Part shown: positions 1-8,595 of the stretch, one piece after another
Layout of the letters: every line of letters begins with the position of its first letter
How positions within the stretch are numbered: the stretch's first letter is position 1
Source: Lentilactobacillus parabuchneri DSM 5707 = NBRC 107865
GTDB lineage: Bacteria > Bacillota > Bacilli > Lactobacillales > Lactobacillaceae
Direction: 5' to 3'
DNA: 64,000 bases
Assembly (NCBI RefSeq): GCF_001435315.1
Contig: NZ_AZGK01000003.1
Span: 62,001-126,000, forward strand
Notes under the pieces: model-generated
Databases searched by the model: none
The model's input: only the letters and a program-made list of their open reading frames with translations
What the model was told of the DNA's origin: nothing
Made by a program: the position numbers and the translations under genes

Positions 1-555
1 TTATCGATTTCTTTGGCACTTGGTGCAACCAATGTTGTGGTTAATAACGTGACATCCACTGATGAGGGAACCCCTAGGACCACTCAAACGACTCATCAAA
101 AGCAAATCTCCAATTCGATTTACGGCAACAACAATAAAAAGAAGACTGATGACGAAAAGACCAAGGCAGAAAAAGCCAAGGAGGAATCAGCCAAGAAGAA
201 GGCCGCTGAGGAATCGTCAGCAGCCAAAGCTTCGTCTGAAAAGGCCGAAAGCGATAAGAAGGCCAATGCCGATAGTAGTGACCAAACTACCACTAACGAC
301 TTGACGGACAAGAGTGGGACAACGACAAATAAGTCCAAGACAACTAACAAAGGCACCACCACAAATAAAGGGACCACAACCACTGGTGGGACCACCGAGA
401 ACAACAATTCAAATCAAACGAATGATCAAAATAATAAGTCTGGCAATACGACCACTGGAACAACCGGGTCGAGTGCAACGAATACACAAAATAACAACGA
501 TACCACCACGACCCAACAGGTGACGGGTGATACAACAGGGGAGGGAACTAACTAA
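1..555 (+). CDS. 3' part of a low-complexity secreted or membrane-anchored protein (5' end outside window)
   Basis: The reading frame is open from the first base, so the true start lies upstream; the TTG at 13 is probably internal. The first visible residues are hydrophobic and look like the end of a membrane segment. They are followed by a Lys/Glu/Ala-rich stretch (about residues 45-95) likely to be helical, then about 90 residues made almost only of Thr, Asn, Gly, Gln and Ser with short repeats such as TTTNKG. This composition suits an extracytoplasmic linker or wall-spanning tail. The stop overlaps the next start (TAATG), so the two genes are probably translationally coupled. I do not recognise the family and assign no function. 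Confidence 0.6.
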   Translation, partial: LSISLALGATNVVVNNVTSTDEGTPRTTQTTHQKQISNSIYGNNNKKKTDDEKTKAEKAKEESAKKKAAEESSAAKASSEKAESDKKANADSSDQTTTNDLTDKSGTTTNKSKTTNKGTTTNKGTTTTGGTTENNNSNQTNDQNNKSGNTTTGTTGSSATNTQNNNDTTTTQQVTGDTTGEGTN

Positions 556-1379
556 TGTTTAGTTTTTTAGACATGGTTAACCACTACCTCGGTTACTTTA
601 ATATTAATGTGACGTTAAAAAGCCGCATCTACACCGTTCTGGGCTTCTTTGGCGACATTTATTTGTTCTACATCGGTTTTCGATTTTTGCAGAACTCAAT
701 GCTGACCAAGGGTTTGTTAATCTTATTGGTTGCAATCATTTTGATGTACTTTACGGTTTGCAACTTCTTTTATTACTTCACGAAACGCCAGCCGTGGTTT
801 GATATTTCTCCAAAACTTGCCAAATGGCTGCATATTCAAGAACATCCTCAAGAAACACAAGTTCAGTCAAAGATGGGAACGACTGTGATTTCTGAAGAAC
901 GCAATGTTCCAGCCAACGGATTGTTTGATAATCAACATCTCTTACCTGCTAAGATTCAAATCGGGGCAACCGAGCAGCGTAATATTGATCGTTTAGTCGC
1001 CCAGATGGAACAGCAACGATTATTTAGAACGGATTACGATGGCATGAGCGACCGCAAGATTTATGAGCTGCTCAAGGTTAACGGCAAGCCGATTTATGCG
1101 ATTGGCAAGGGTGTCTTAATGCCGTACTTTGAAATGCGTCAGCAAGGGACCTCATTAGTCGTATATTGCGGCTTGAATCAGGCCGAAACCTATCCTGTCG
1201 GCGAAATCCGCCGGGTGGGACTGCAGTCCGTTGAATCACTGGACTTGCGATCATTGAAGCTTTACCTGGCTTCAGTTACTTTAGTTGGCGGGCCGTTTAA
1301 ACAAATTGGTCGTGCTGGTGTGATTGAGACACCGCAAGCTTATACACTGAGGGCCATGGTCGCCTATAAGAAACTGTAA
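555..1379 (+). CDS. Uncharacterised membrane protein (resembles lactobacillar family DUF6681)
   Basis: A 274-residue protein. The N-terminus has two hydrophobic segments (about residues 25-45 and 50-73), followed by a cytoplasmic-looking hydrophilic domain of about 200 residues with no catalytic motif that I recognise. The start ATG overlaps the stop of the upstream gene, and GGAGGG lies about 9 bases before it, which supports the start and coupling. The opening residues (MFSFLDMVNHYLGY) resemble, from memory, the uncharacterised family DUF6681 found in lactobacilli; that assignment needs a profile search. The amidotransferase gene follows after 17 bases, so the three genes may form one transcript. 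Function unknown. Confidence 0.7.
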   Translation: MFSFLDMVNHYLGYFNINVTLKSRIYTVLGFFGDIYLFYIGFRFLQNSMLTKGLLILLVAIILMYFTVCNFFYYFTKRQPWFDISPKLAKWLHIQEHPQETQVQSKMGTTVISEERNVPANGLFDNQHLLPAKIQIGATEQRNIDRLVAQMEQQRLFRTDYDGMSDRKIYELLKVNGKPIYAIGKGVLMPYFEMRQQGTSLVVYCGLNQAETYPVGEIRRVGLQSVESLDLRSLKLYLASVTLVGGPFKQIGRAGVIETPQAYTLRAMVAYKKL

Positions 1380-1396
1380 GGGAAAGGGAATCAATC

Positions 1397-2065
1397 ATGA
1401 GAATCAATGTTTTGCAGCACACGCCCAACGAAGGACCGGGATCAATTCAAGACTGGGCCCACGCGCACGGTTATCAGCTATATATTTATCATCCATATCA
1501 ATTTGGCTTTCTGCCAACAGCCGACGAGACTGATATGCTGGTTATTCTTGGAGGTCCGATGAGTCCAAATGATGACTTGGCGTGGATCAAACAGGAGCGG
1601 GCACTGATTCAAGAATTGTTGGCAAATGAGACACCAATTTTTGGCGCCTGTTTTGGCGCTCAACAAATTACCAAAACGCTGGGGTACCCGGTTACCAAAG
1701 GGCCTGCCAAGGAAGTTGGCTGGGCACCAGTCTATCGGAAATCCGATGTGATTCCCGGATTACCTGAGAAGTTGACTGCGCTTCATTGGCATGAGGACAT
1801 GTTCCAAATTCCAGAAGGTGCTCAGTTGTTATTTTCAAGCGACAACCTGGTTAATCAGGGATTCGTTTTGAATCATCACGTTGTTGGCCTGCAATTTCAC
1901 TTTGAACCCAAGGAAGATAACGTTAGAGAAATGGTCATTAACGATCATCCATACATCAAAGGGTCTGTTTTGAATCAATCCGCTGAGGAAATTTTGGCGC
2001 GTCAGGTTCCGGACGAAAATAAAAATGTGATGTTCCAGATACTGAATTACATTACTGAAAATTAA
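1397..2065 (+). CDS. Type 1 (class I) glutamine amidotransferase, GMP-synthase-like
   Basis: A 222-residue stand-alone class I glutaminase domain. The nucleophile elbow is GACFGAQQ with Cys85, the oxyanion strand is VILGGPMSP, and the catalytic His lies in GLQFHFEP. Proteins of this type hydrolyse glutamine to supply ammonia, or act on gamma-glutamyl compounds, but there is no synthase domain here, so the acceptor is unknown. It is distinct from the true GMP synthase at 28.7 kb. The start has AGGGAAAGGG just upstream. It ends the gene group that begins at the left edge and is followed at once by a strong terminator. Confidence 0.85.
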   Translation: MRINVLQHTPNEGPGSIQDWAHAHGYQLYIYHPYQFGFLPTADETDMLVILGGPMSPNDDLAWIKQERALIQELLANETPIFGACFGAQQITKTLGYPVTKGPAKEVGWAPVYRKSDVIPGLPEKLTALHWHEDMFQIPEGAQLLFSSDNLVNQGFVLNHHVVGLQFHFEPKEDNVREMVINDHPYIKGSVLNQSAEEILARQVPDENKNVMFQILNYITEN

Positions 2066-2080
2066 TTTGAAAATCTTCAT

Positions 2081-2127
2081 AAAAAAGCTGAGTCAAAATG
2101 GATCAATTTTTGGCTCAGCTTTTTGTT
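2081..2127 (+). terminator. Rho-independent terminator after the amidotransferase gene
   Basis: An 11-bp perfect stem (AAAAAGCTGAG with CTCAGCTTTTT) around a 21-base loop, ending in a T-rich run. It lies 16 bases after the stop codon. Confidence 0.85.
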
Positions 2128-2139
2128 TGGTGATTTCAG

Positions 2140-2272
2140 ATTATCCAGCCGAAACGAGTTCCGACGGGCCTGGTGTCTACCTTCCAAGACGGCTTTGATT
2201 CAAACCCAAAAACGGGGTTTAAACCAGAGCTGTCTTAGAAATCGCATCACCCAGCCCGTGTCACACACTCTC
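2140..2272 (-). repeat. Interspersed hairpin repeat, inverted copy
   Basis: Read on the minus strand, this interval starts GAGAGTGTGTGACACGGG and ends GGAACTCGTTTCGGCTGGAT. It matches the copy at 5515 along most of its length, including TGGGTGATGC, the TTTAAACCCCGTTTTTGGG core and CAGGCCCGTCGGAA. The stem is less perfect than in the copy at 5515. It sits between a terminator and the promoter of the amino-acid transporter operon and points away from that operon. No ORF lies inside. Confidence 0.8.
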
Positions 2273-2470
2273 TCATTAATGACTCTTAAAATGAGCATCT
2301 AATTAAAATTTATGCAAAATAGGTTTCCTTTTTGGCTGATTCTGAATTATAATTAGAACATTACCCAAAAATATTCATTCGTGATGGGTGGAAAATTGGG
2401 TTGAATTTGGACGCTGATCAACGACTTGGCAGGAAATGTGACATGAGACAAAACTTTTTGTGACATTTTT

Positions 2471-2499
2471 TTGACCTATCAAAATTTTTAACATATTAT
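2471..2499 (+). promoter_or_regulatory. Sigma-A type promoter of the amino-acid ABC operon
   Basis: TTGACC and TATTAT are separated by 17 bases, 62 bases before the first ATG. The region just upstream (2430-2470) is AT-rich with two TGACAT words that could be regulator contacts; I see no recognised operator. From 2273 to 2470 nothing else can be supported. Confidence 0.6.
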
Positions 2500-2561
2500 G
2501 GATGTAGTATCATTCTTAGGCAATTTTAATAATTTGTCTGAAAGCATTGGAGGAAAATGAC

Positions 2562-3302
2562 ATGGCAATGATCGAATTTCAAGACGTACAAAAGTATTAC
2601 GGCAATTTCCATGCGTTAAAGGATATTAATTTGAAGATTGAAGCCGGCGAAACCGTTGTTTTGATCGGGCCTTCAGGTTCCGGTAAGTCAACGTTGATTC
2701 GGACGGTTAATGGGCTTGAGCCGATTCAAGAAGGTAAATTGATCGTTAATGGTCAAGATTTGGCCAATAAGAAGACCGATCCCAACCGGATTCGGAAAAA
2801 TGTTGGGATGGTGTTTCAACATTTCAACTTGTATGCCAACAAGACGGTGCTTGAAAATATCATGCTGGCACCACGAATTGTGTTGAAGCGACCAGAACAG
2901 GAAAACAAAGAAACGGCGATGCAACTGTTGGACCAAGTTGGTCTTCGAAGCCAAGCCAACAAGTTGCCGGCGCAATTATCCGGTGGTCAGCAACAACGAA
3001 TCGCGATTGCCCGCTCGCTTGCAATGAAGCCAAAGTGTCTCTTGTTTGATGAGCCAACCAGTGCGTTGGATCCTGAAATGATTGATGATGTTTTGAACGT
3101 TATGAAGGAAATTGCACAAGATTCCGATATGACGATGCTGGTTGTGACCCACGAAATGGGATTTGCGCGTGAAGTTGCCAACCGGGTTATCTTTATGGAC
3201 GACGGTCGTATTTTGGAAGACGACACAAGCGAGAAATTCTTTAATGGTGAACCCTCCAATGAACGTGCACGACAATTTCTTGGCAAAATTATTACGCATT
3301 AA
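2562..3302 (+). CDS. glnQ: Polar amino acid ABC transporter, ATP-binding protein (GlnQ type)
   Basis: A 246-residue ABC ATPase with Walker A GPSGSGKS (about residue 35), signature LSGGQQQR, Walker B LLFDEPTSALD and the switch His in VVTHEMG. It energises uptake of a polar amino acid, probably glutamine, glutamate or aspartate, with the next three genes. I chose the ATG at 2562 because GGAGG lies 8 bases before it; a TTG start at 2547 would lie next to that ribosome site. The binding-protein gene starts 26 bases downstream. This order (ATPase, binding protein, two permeases) matches the glnQHMP arrangement of Firmicutes. Substrate not proven by sequence. Confidence 0.92.
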   Translation: MAMIEFQDVQKYYGNFHALKDINLKIEAGETVVLIGPSGSGKSTLIRTVNGLEPIQEGKLIVNGQDLANKKTDPNRIRKNVGMVFQHFNLYANKTVLENIMLAPRIVLKRPEQENKETAMQLLDQVGLRSQANKLPAQLSGGQQQRIAIARSLAMKPKCLLFDEPTSALDPEMIDDVLNVMKEIAQDSDMTMLVVTHEMGFAREVANRVIFMDDGRILEDDTSEKFFNGEPSNERARQFLGKIITH

Positions 3303-3328
3303 AAATTTCATTATTGGGAGGTCACATC

Positions 3329-4159
3329 ATGAAGAAGATCATATCAAGACTTGGGTTATTGTTAACCTTACTCTTAATGGTCGTCACGTTGAGCGCCTGT
3401 TCAAGCGCTGCATCGCAGAAAAATGTGCTGCAAGAGGATAAACAGACGAAGACGATCACTTGGGGTGTCAAAGCTGATACCAAGTTGTTTGGGTTAATGG
3501 ATGTTAAGGATAACCAAATTAAGGGATTTGAAATTGATTTGGCCAAGGCAATGACAAAGCAAATCCTTGGAAAAGACGGCAAGGCCCGTTTTATCCAAGT
3601 TACCAGTCAAACCCGGATGCCATTACTTAGAAACGGGAACATTGATGCCATTATGGCAACGATGACCATTACACCGGAACGTGCCAAGCAAGTTGACTTT
3701 TCACGTTCATACTTTGATGCCGGACAAGCCATCCTCGTTAAGAACGGCAGTCCAATCAAAAACGTTAAAGATTTGAACCATAAAGGCGCCATTGTCTTGG
3801 GAGTTGTTGGTTCAAACTCAGTTCAAAATATTAAGAAATTTGCTCCTAAAGCAAAAGTGCTGCAACTAACCGATTACTCGCAAGCCTTAACTGCGTTGAA
3901 GTCTGGACAGGGGGACGCGTTAACGACTGATAACGGTATCTTATACGGGATGTCAATCGAAAACCCCGGGTATTCAGTAGTTGGTGGTACGTTTACCAAA
4001 GAACCATACGGAATTGCTGTTGATAAAGGACAGGGTAAGTTGAGAGATGCCATGAACGATGCCTTAACCAAGGTTGAAAAATCTGGCGAGTACAACCAAC
4101 TCCTTTATAAATGGTTCCACAAGGTTCGTGGATTTGATTTGAAGGGGGCACAACGATGA
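3329..4159 (+). CDS. glnH: Amino acid ABC transporter substrate-binding lipoprotein
   Basis: A 276-residue extracellular solute-binding protein family 3 member. The signal peptide carries a lipobox, LSAC, giving lipidated Cys at about residue 25. Typical family features include GFEIDLAKAM near the N-terminus and the ITPERAKQVDFS segment after the first lobe. Anchored outside the membrane, it delivers substrate to the two permeases. The ATG at 3329 has GGGAGG 9 bases upstream. Its stop overlaps the next start (ATGA), a sign of translational coupling. The glutamine/glutamate assignment is inferred from operon type; other polar amino acids or dipeptides are possible. Confidence 0.9.
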   Translation: MKKIISRLGLLLTLLLMVVTLSACSSAASQKNVLQEDKQTKTITWGVKADTKLFGLMDVKDNQIKGFEIDLAKAMTKQILGKDGKARFIQVTSQTRMPLLRNGNIDAIMATMTITPERAKQVDFSRSYFDAGQAILVKNGSPIKNVKDLNHKGAIVLGVVGSNSVQNIKKFAPKAKVLQLTDYSQALTALKSGQGDALTTDNGILYGMSIENPGYSVVGGTFTKEPYGIAVDKGQGKLRDAMNDALTKVEKSGEYNQLLYKWFHKVRGFDLKGAQR

Positions 4160-4794
4160 TAAGTATTTTTCAAAATTACGGTGGAACCCTCCTTTATGGT
4201 TTGGGACAAACACTTTTGTGCAGTCTTATCGCACTGTTCTTTGCCCTGATTATTGGTTCAGCCTTTGCCATTTTGGAAGTTTTCCCCAACAAATTTCTGC
4301 GGGTAATTTCAAGAGTCTATATTGAATTGTTCCGAAACATTCCACTATTGGTTATTACAATGTTCTTCTACGTTGTTATTCCGATGTATGTCGTTGAAAT
4401 TAGCGGCTTTGTTTCAGGAACCATTGGCTTGACCCTTTACTCGTCAGCATTTATTGCTGAAACGGTTCGATCCGGAATTCAATCCGTTGATCCTGGCCAA
4501 ATGGAAGGCGCCCGTGCCAACGGACTGAGCTTCTGGCAGGCAATGCGCTACATTATTTTGCCACAGGCTTTCAGATACGTTATTCCACCACTGGGTAACC
4601 AGTTTATCAACTTGGTTAAGAACTCTTCAGTCCTTGCCTTCGTTGCCGGATTTGACTTGATGTATCAAGGAAACGTCATTGCTTCTGACTCGCTGCAAAG
4701 TATGAGCACTTACCTCTGTGTCGGTGTCTTATACCTGATTTTGACGTTGCCGTTGAGTTATTACATGCGTTATCTTGAAAAGAAATTGGCATAA
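4156..4794 (+). CDS. glnM: Amino acid ABC transporter permease (first subunit)
   Basis: A 212-residue inner-membrane permease of the HisM/GlnP type with several hydrophobic segments. The EAA coupling loop reads MEGARANGLSFWQAMRYIILPQA-like across about residues 115-137, the contact site for the ATPase. The start overlaps the stop of the binding-protein gene. It should pair with the following permease as a heterodimer in the membrane. Family and role are clear; the individual gene symbol rests on order only. Confidence 0.88.
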   Translation: MISIFQNYGGTLLYGLGQTLLCSLIALFFALIIGSAFAILEVFPNKFLRVISRVYIELFRNIPLLVITMFFYVVIPMYVVEISGFVSGTIGLTLYSSAFIAETVRSGIQSVDPGQMEGARANGLSFWQAMRYIILPQAFRYVIPPLGNQFINLVKNSSVLAFVAGFDLMYQGNVIASDSLQSMSTYLCVGVLYLILTLPLSYYMRYLEKKLA

Positions 4795-4809
4795 AGGAGG
4801 AATCACGCT

Positions 4810-5514
4810 ATGTTAACGGTCTTAGGTGCATATTCATGGATCAACATCAGGTTCCTTCTCGAAGGTGCCTGGGTCACAATTTTAGTTTCAGTTTGTTCGA
4901 TTATCCTCAGTTACATATTTGGGATAATCTTAGGAATTATTCGCTACGTTAAAATTAAGTATTTCTCAGCGATCGTCGGCTTTATTATCGATATCATTCG
5001 TAACTTGCCATTGATCCTGATTATCTTCTTTACCTACTTTGGATTGCCAAATATCGGCTTTAAACCGGATCCGATTTGGGCGTCAGTGATTGCGATGGCG
5101 GTCTTTGAATCGGCAATGGTCGCGGAAATTGTCCGTGCCGGAATTGTTTCAATTCCAGTTGGACAAATGGAAGGTGCCAGGTCAACTGGTATGAGTTATT
5201 GGCAGGCGTTAAGGTATATCATCTTGCCGCAAGCCATCAAGAACATGATTCCAGCGATCGTTAGTCAGTTTATTTCGTTGGTCAAGGATACGTCTTTGGC
5301 AACGATCATTGTGCTGCCGGATTTGATGAACCATGCGCAAATCATCTACGGGCAAAACACTAACTACACGATTCCAATGTTCCTGGCGCTGGCGGTCATG
5401 TACTTCATCGTATGTTACTCATTGTCGCTGTTGTCGCAGTACCTCGACCACAGATTGGGCACGGCAAAGAAGTCGGGCGAAGTCGTAGAAGTGGTGCAGG
5501 GAGCGGAAAGATAG
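4810..5514 (+). CDS. glnP: Amino acid ABC transporter permease (second subunit)
   Basis: A 234-residue permease with five or so membrane segments and an EAA loop containing GQMEGARSTGMSYWQALRY at about residues 118-136. AGGAGG lies 9 bases before the ATG. It completes the four-gene transporter. The extra C-terminal tail after the last helix is charged and short. The stop codon TAG is followed after one base by the hairpin repeat described next, which may serve as the operon's terminator. Symbol by order only. Confidence 0.88.
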   Translation: MLTVLGAYSWINIRFLLEGAWVTILVSVCSIILSYIFGIILGIIRYVKIKYFSAIVGFIIDIIRNLPLILIIFFTYFGLPNIGFKPDPIWASVIAMAVFESAMVAEIVRAGIVSIPVGQMEGARSTGMSYWQALRYIILPQAIKNMIPAIVSQFISLVKDTSLATIIVLPDLMNHAQIIYGQNTNYTIPMFLALAVMYFIVCYSLSLLSQYLDHRLGTAKKSGEVVEVVQGAER

Positions 5515-5665
5515 AGAGTGTGACGAGGGCTGGGTGATGCGGTTTCTAAGTCAACTTTGATTTAAACCCCGTTTTTGGGTTTGAATCAAAGTTGACTTAG
5601 AAGTTAGCATCAGGCCCGTCGGAACACATTTCGACCAGGTAAAAGGAAACGCAAAACTAGGACTT
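5515..5665 (+). repeat. Interspersed hairpin repeat, most intact copy
   Basis: It begins one base after the stop of the amino-acid operon with GAGTGTGAC. An outer stem (GGGC..TGATGC pairing with GCATCA..CCC) and a perfect inner inverted repeat of 18 bases (TCTAAGTCAACTTTGATT and its complement, near 5548-5603) close on AAACCC/GGGTTT. The right end reads GGAACACATTTCGACCAGGTAA and is followed by a tail, AAGGAAACGCAAAACTAG. The same ends recur at 2140, 5676, 22264 and, as a stub, 34381. No ORF. It could act as a terminator or RNA stabiliser, but lacks a T run. Confidence 0.85.
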
Positions 5666-5675
5666 ACGCTAACCA

Positions 5676-6027
5676 GAGTGTGACGAGCAACGTTTTGACA
5701 CGCCGAGTAGGCTAGGCGGTTTCACAGCCGTCGGAGAGCTAAGTGCGCTTTTATTTAAATCCTGGTTTTGGATTTGAATAAAAGTGTCTTAGATCGCAGT
5801 GTCAGTTGCGTCAGAACACGTTTCGACTGGATAACAGCAAAGCACCAGACTAATCAAAGTTGGCTTAGAAGTTAGCATCAGGCCCGTCGGAACACGTTTC
5901 GACTAGGTAACAGTAGAGCGACAACTAACCAAGTGTCAGTTGCGTCGTCCACAGGACTAGACACTGCACTACGTTTGCGGTCGTCGGAACACGTTTTATC
6001 TAGGTAACAGTAGAGCGACCACTCAAA
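5676..6027 (+). repeat. Array of degenerate copies of the hairpin repeat
   Basis: Three further partial copies lie nose to tail. The first (5676-5850) begins GAGTGTGACGAGCAACG, has its own TTTTATT..AATAAAA stem and ends in CAGAACACGTTTCGACTGG. The second (5851-5932) is only the right half of the 5515-type copy, nearly identical from AATCAAAGTTGGCTTAGA to CGACTAGGTAA. The third (about 5935-6027) shares TGTCAGTTGCGTC with the first and ends in TCGGAACACGTTTTATCTAGGTAA. This fills the 600-base gap between the amino-acid operon and the mgtC-like gene; I see no ORF. Confidence 0.75.
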
Positions 6028-6066
6028 AACCGGTCTCAAAAAAATCAAACACTCAGCTCAACCAAA

Positions 6067-6104
6067 CAAGGGCCACCAACGCACAGTTGGTGACCCTTGT
6101 TTTT
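6067..6104. terminator. Bidirectional terminator between convergent genes
   Basis: Stem CAAGGG-c-CACCAAC pairs with GTTGGTG-a-CCCTTG around a 5-base loop, with T5 on the plus strand. It sits 14 bases beyond the end of the minus-strand mgtC-like gene. Confidence 0.85.
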
Positions 6105-6118
6105 GATTTATTATCCAG

Positions 6119-6805
6119 TTAATCCAAAACCTCAATTTTCCTGACATCCACCAAATCGCTCATCTGGCGAATAAACTCATCCGGATCCATCTTGTGCCGC
6201 AGTTTAACTCTGACTTCCAGTGAAAAAGCGTCGGGTTTGTACGACAAGATTCTCATTCGGAGATCCGTGCTGCCAATCGCTCTGAGACGGTCAGGCAGCT
6301 CGTCCATGGACGCCAATTCGCCGTTAAAGGTTACTTGTAGGCGCAGCATTGAACGGTTCGGATAACGCTTAAATGCCCGAATTTGACGGACAATGGTTTG
6401 CGTAATCAAGATGCAGAGCGTTCCAGCGATTCCAATGACGTACATATCGGCCCCAATTGCCAGGCCAATGGCAGCCGTTGCCCATAATCCCGCAGCAGTC
6501 GTTAGGCCGTCAATTTTATGGTTTCGGGTGATAATTGCACCGGCACCGATGAACCCAATCCCAGTCACAACCTGAGAAGCAATTCGGGATGGGTCTAAGC
6601 TGACGTCCGCGTGGTTGATGACATCAAAGAAGCCATATTTGGAAATAATCATAAATAGTGCGGAGCCTACTGCCACCAGCATATGGGTTCTAATCCCAGC
6701 GGTTTTTAATCGAACCTTGCGTTCGTAGCCGACCAGGCCTCCGCAGATTGCGGCCACAAACAGCCTTAAAATCCATTCCAATTGATATAACACGTATGCG
6801 GTCAT
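6119..6805 (-). CDS. MgtC/SapB family membrane protein
   Basis: A 228-residue protein with four to five N-terminal hydrophobic segments containing the family core GFIGAGAI (about residue 83) and the early GLVGYERK motif. A C-terminal soluble ACT-like domain of about 80 residues follows. MgtC proteins are linked to survival at low magnesium and to control of ATP synthase in pathogens; the role in lactobacilli is not settled. The start ATG has AGGAGGG upstream. The gene is monocistronic: a terminator for the upstream glucosidase gene separates it from that operon. Confidence 0.88.
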   Translation of the reverse strand: MTAYVLYQLEWILRLFVAAICGGLVGYERKVRLKTAGIRTHMLVAVGSALFMIISKYGFFDVINHADVSLDPSRIASQVVTGIGFIGAGAIITRNHKIDGLTTAAGLWATAAIGLAIGADMYVIGIAGTLCILITQTIVRQIRAFKRYPNRSMLRLQVTFNGELASMDELPDRLRAIGSTDLRMRILSYKPDAFSLEVRVKLRHKMDPDEFIRQMSDLVDVRKIEVLD

Positions 6806-6864
6806 TGGCAGCCCTCCTTTACTGAATATTTTTCTTAATTATAACGCCAAGCTTATTAGAGACC

Positions 6865-6890
6865 AAAAAAGACAACCGGAAATGGTTGTC
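6865..6890 (-). terminator. Terminator of the alpha-glucosidase operon
   Basis: On the minus strand, GACAACC pairs with GGTTGTC around a 6-base loop and is followed by six T. It lies just after the glucosidase stop. Confidence 0.85.
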
Positions 6891-6907
6891 TAATCAAAAT
6901 GGATCAA

Positions 6908-8575
6908 TTAATCAAAAACATACACTTTACTTTCATACGGCCGTAACTGGGTTCCTTTATCATCATCGTAATTACTGATCAGTAACTTGGAAGTTGTCGG
7001 CTGGCCGTAATCTCGCGTAACCGGAGTCGCTGTGAAATTACTAATGACCAGCAATGTTTGACCTTGGTAGTGACGACGATAGGCAAATACGGCATCGTCT
7101 TGAGGGTCGATTTCTTCATAAGACCCGTATTTAATCAAATCAGAATCATGCCGTAATTGGATTAATTTTTGGTAGTGGTAAAAGACGGATTGCTGATCGT
7201 CAACGGCCGCTTTGGCGTTAATTTCGGTGTAGTTAGGATTCAGTGCGAACCACGGCTTCTCATCCGAAAAGCCGGCGTTTTTGCTTGCGTCCCACTGCAT
7301 CGGCGTCCGTGCGTTATCACGTGAGCGACTGGCCAGATATTTCAACATGGTCGTTCCATCAACTACTTTATCCTGATCCACCAGTTCATGATAGGAATTA
7401 ATTGATTCCAAATCTTCATACTGGTCAAGGCTGGTGTAGTGGACATTGGTCATACCAAGTTCTTCTCCCTCATAGACGAATGGCGTTCCCTGCATCATGT
7501 GCAACGTCGTGCCAAGCATTTTGGCTGCACGAACCCGGTACTTTGGGTCGTCGGTCGCAAACCGTGAAACGGCCCGGGGCTGGTCATGATTGTTCCAGTA
7601 AAGGCTGTTCCAACCCTTGCCATCGAGTGCTTTTTGCCAACGAGACAGGGCCTGCTTTAATTCAATCAGCTTAACGGGCGTATCATCCCACTTGCCCAAA
7701 CGGGGATCGGGATTCGCCGACAACTGAACGTGTTCAAACTGAAAGACCATGTTCAGCTCATTGCTGTCAAGGCCGGTATAGGCAATTGCATCTTCCGGCT
7801 TGGAGCTGGGCATTTCGCCGACGGTCATCACGTCATAGTGTGATAGGACTTCTTCGTTCATTTCGTGAAGGTAGTCATTTAATTTCGGACCGTCTGCAAC
7901 CAGTGGTTCGACAATTGCGTAGTTGGCCGGCTCTGGTGCATCTGGGAGGCCGTTTGGCTTTGAAATCAGATTGATAACGTCCATTCTAAAGCCGTCGACG
8001 CCCTTGTCCAGCCAGAAACGCATGATCTTCCAAACCGACTGCCGAACAGCTGGATTCTCCCAGTTTAAGTCGGGTTGACCAGGAGCAAACAAGTGCAGGT
8101 AATATTGCCCACGTTCAGGAACGTACGTCCAAGCCGAGCCACCAAATGCTGCTCCCCAGTTGTTCGGCTCATGACCGTCAACCGGATCGCGCCAGATGTA
8201 GTAATCGGCGTATTGGTTATCCCGGGATTGTTTGCTTTCCTGGAACCAGCGGTGTTGATCAGATGTATGGTTGACAACCAGATCCATTAATAGTTTCATA
8301 CCATGGTTGTGGATTTCAGCGAGCAATTCGTCAAAGTCTGCCATGGTGCCGTATGTCGGCAAGATTTTTTCATAATCAGCGATATCGTAGCCGTTGTCTT
8401 TGAGCGGTGAATCGTAAATTGGATTGAGCCACAACACGTCGACGCCGAGCTTTTGTAAATATGGCAGGCGCTTGATGATCCCGTGAAGGTCGCCAATCCC
8501 GTCATGATTGCTGTCTTGAAAACTCTGTGGATAAATTTGATAAACAACTGCATTTTGCCACCATTTGTGTGTCAT
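6908..8575 (-). CDS. Alpha-glucosidase, GH13 family (oligo-1,6-glucosidase-like)
   Basis: A 555-residue cytoplasmic GH13 enzyme, the usual length for oligo-1,6-glucosidases. The catalytic residues can be placed: nucleophile Asp199 in GFRMDVIN, acid/base Glu254 in VGEMPS, and transition-state stabiliser Asp331 in NNHDQPR. The Val directly after the nucleophile is, from published work on yeast isomaltase and bacterial homologues, the mark of alpha-1,6 activity, so isomaltose, isomaltooligosaccharides or panose are more likely substrates than maltose. It is the second gene of an operon with the transporter 20 bases upstream, under LacI/cre control. Confidence 0.9.
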   Translation of the reverse strand: MTHKWWQNAVVYQIYPQSFQDSNHDGIGDLHGIIKRLPYLQKLGVDVLWLNPIYDSPLKDNGYDIADYEKILPTYGTMADFDELLAEIHNHGMKLLMDLVVNHTSDQHRWFQESKQSRDNQYADYYIWRDPVDGHEPNNWGAAFGGSAWTYVPERGQYYLHLFAPGQPDLNWENPAVRQSVWKIMRFWLDKGVDGFRMDVINLISKPNGLPDAPEPANYAIVEPLVADGPKLNDYLHEMNEEVLSHYDVMTVGEMPSSKPEDAIAYTGLDSNELNMVFQFEHVQLSANPDPRLGKWDDTPVKLIELKQALSRWQKALDGKGWNSLYWNNHDQPRAVSRFATDDPKYRVRAAKMLGTTLHMMQGTPFVYEGEELGMTNVHYTSLDQYEDLESINSYHELVDQDKVVDGTTMLKYLASRSRDNARTPMQWDASKNAGFSDEKPWFALNPNYTEINAKAAVDDQQSVFYHYQKLIQLRHDSDLIKYGSYEEIDPQDDAVFAYRRHYQGQTLLVISNFTATPVTRDYGQPTTSKLLISNYDDDKGTQLRPYESKVYVFD

Positions 8576-8595
8576 ATTAACGTCATACCTCCATA

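Noticed and set aside
120-407. Minus-strand ORF rich in Val and Leu opposite the low-complexity gene
   Set aside because: It is the reverse reading of Thr/Asn/Lys repeat codons and has no ribosome site; the plus-strand frame is coupled to the next gene.
2547-2561. Upstream TTG start for the glnQ frame
   Set aside because: The TTG is adjacent to the GGAGG that serves the ATG at 2562.
5515-6027. Insertion sequence
   Set aside because: No transposase ORF of any length and no flanking target duplication seen; at most a non-autonomous element.
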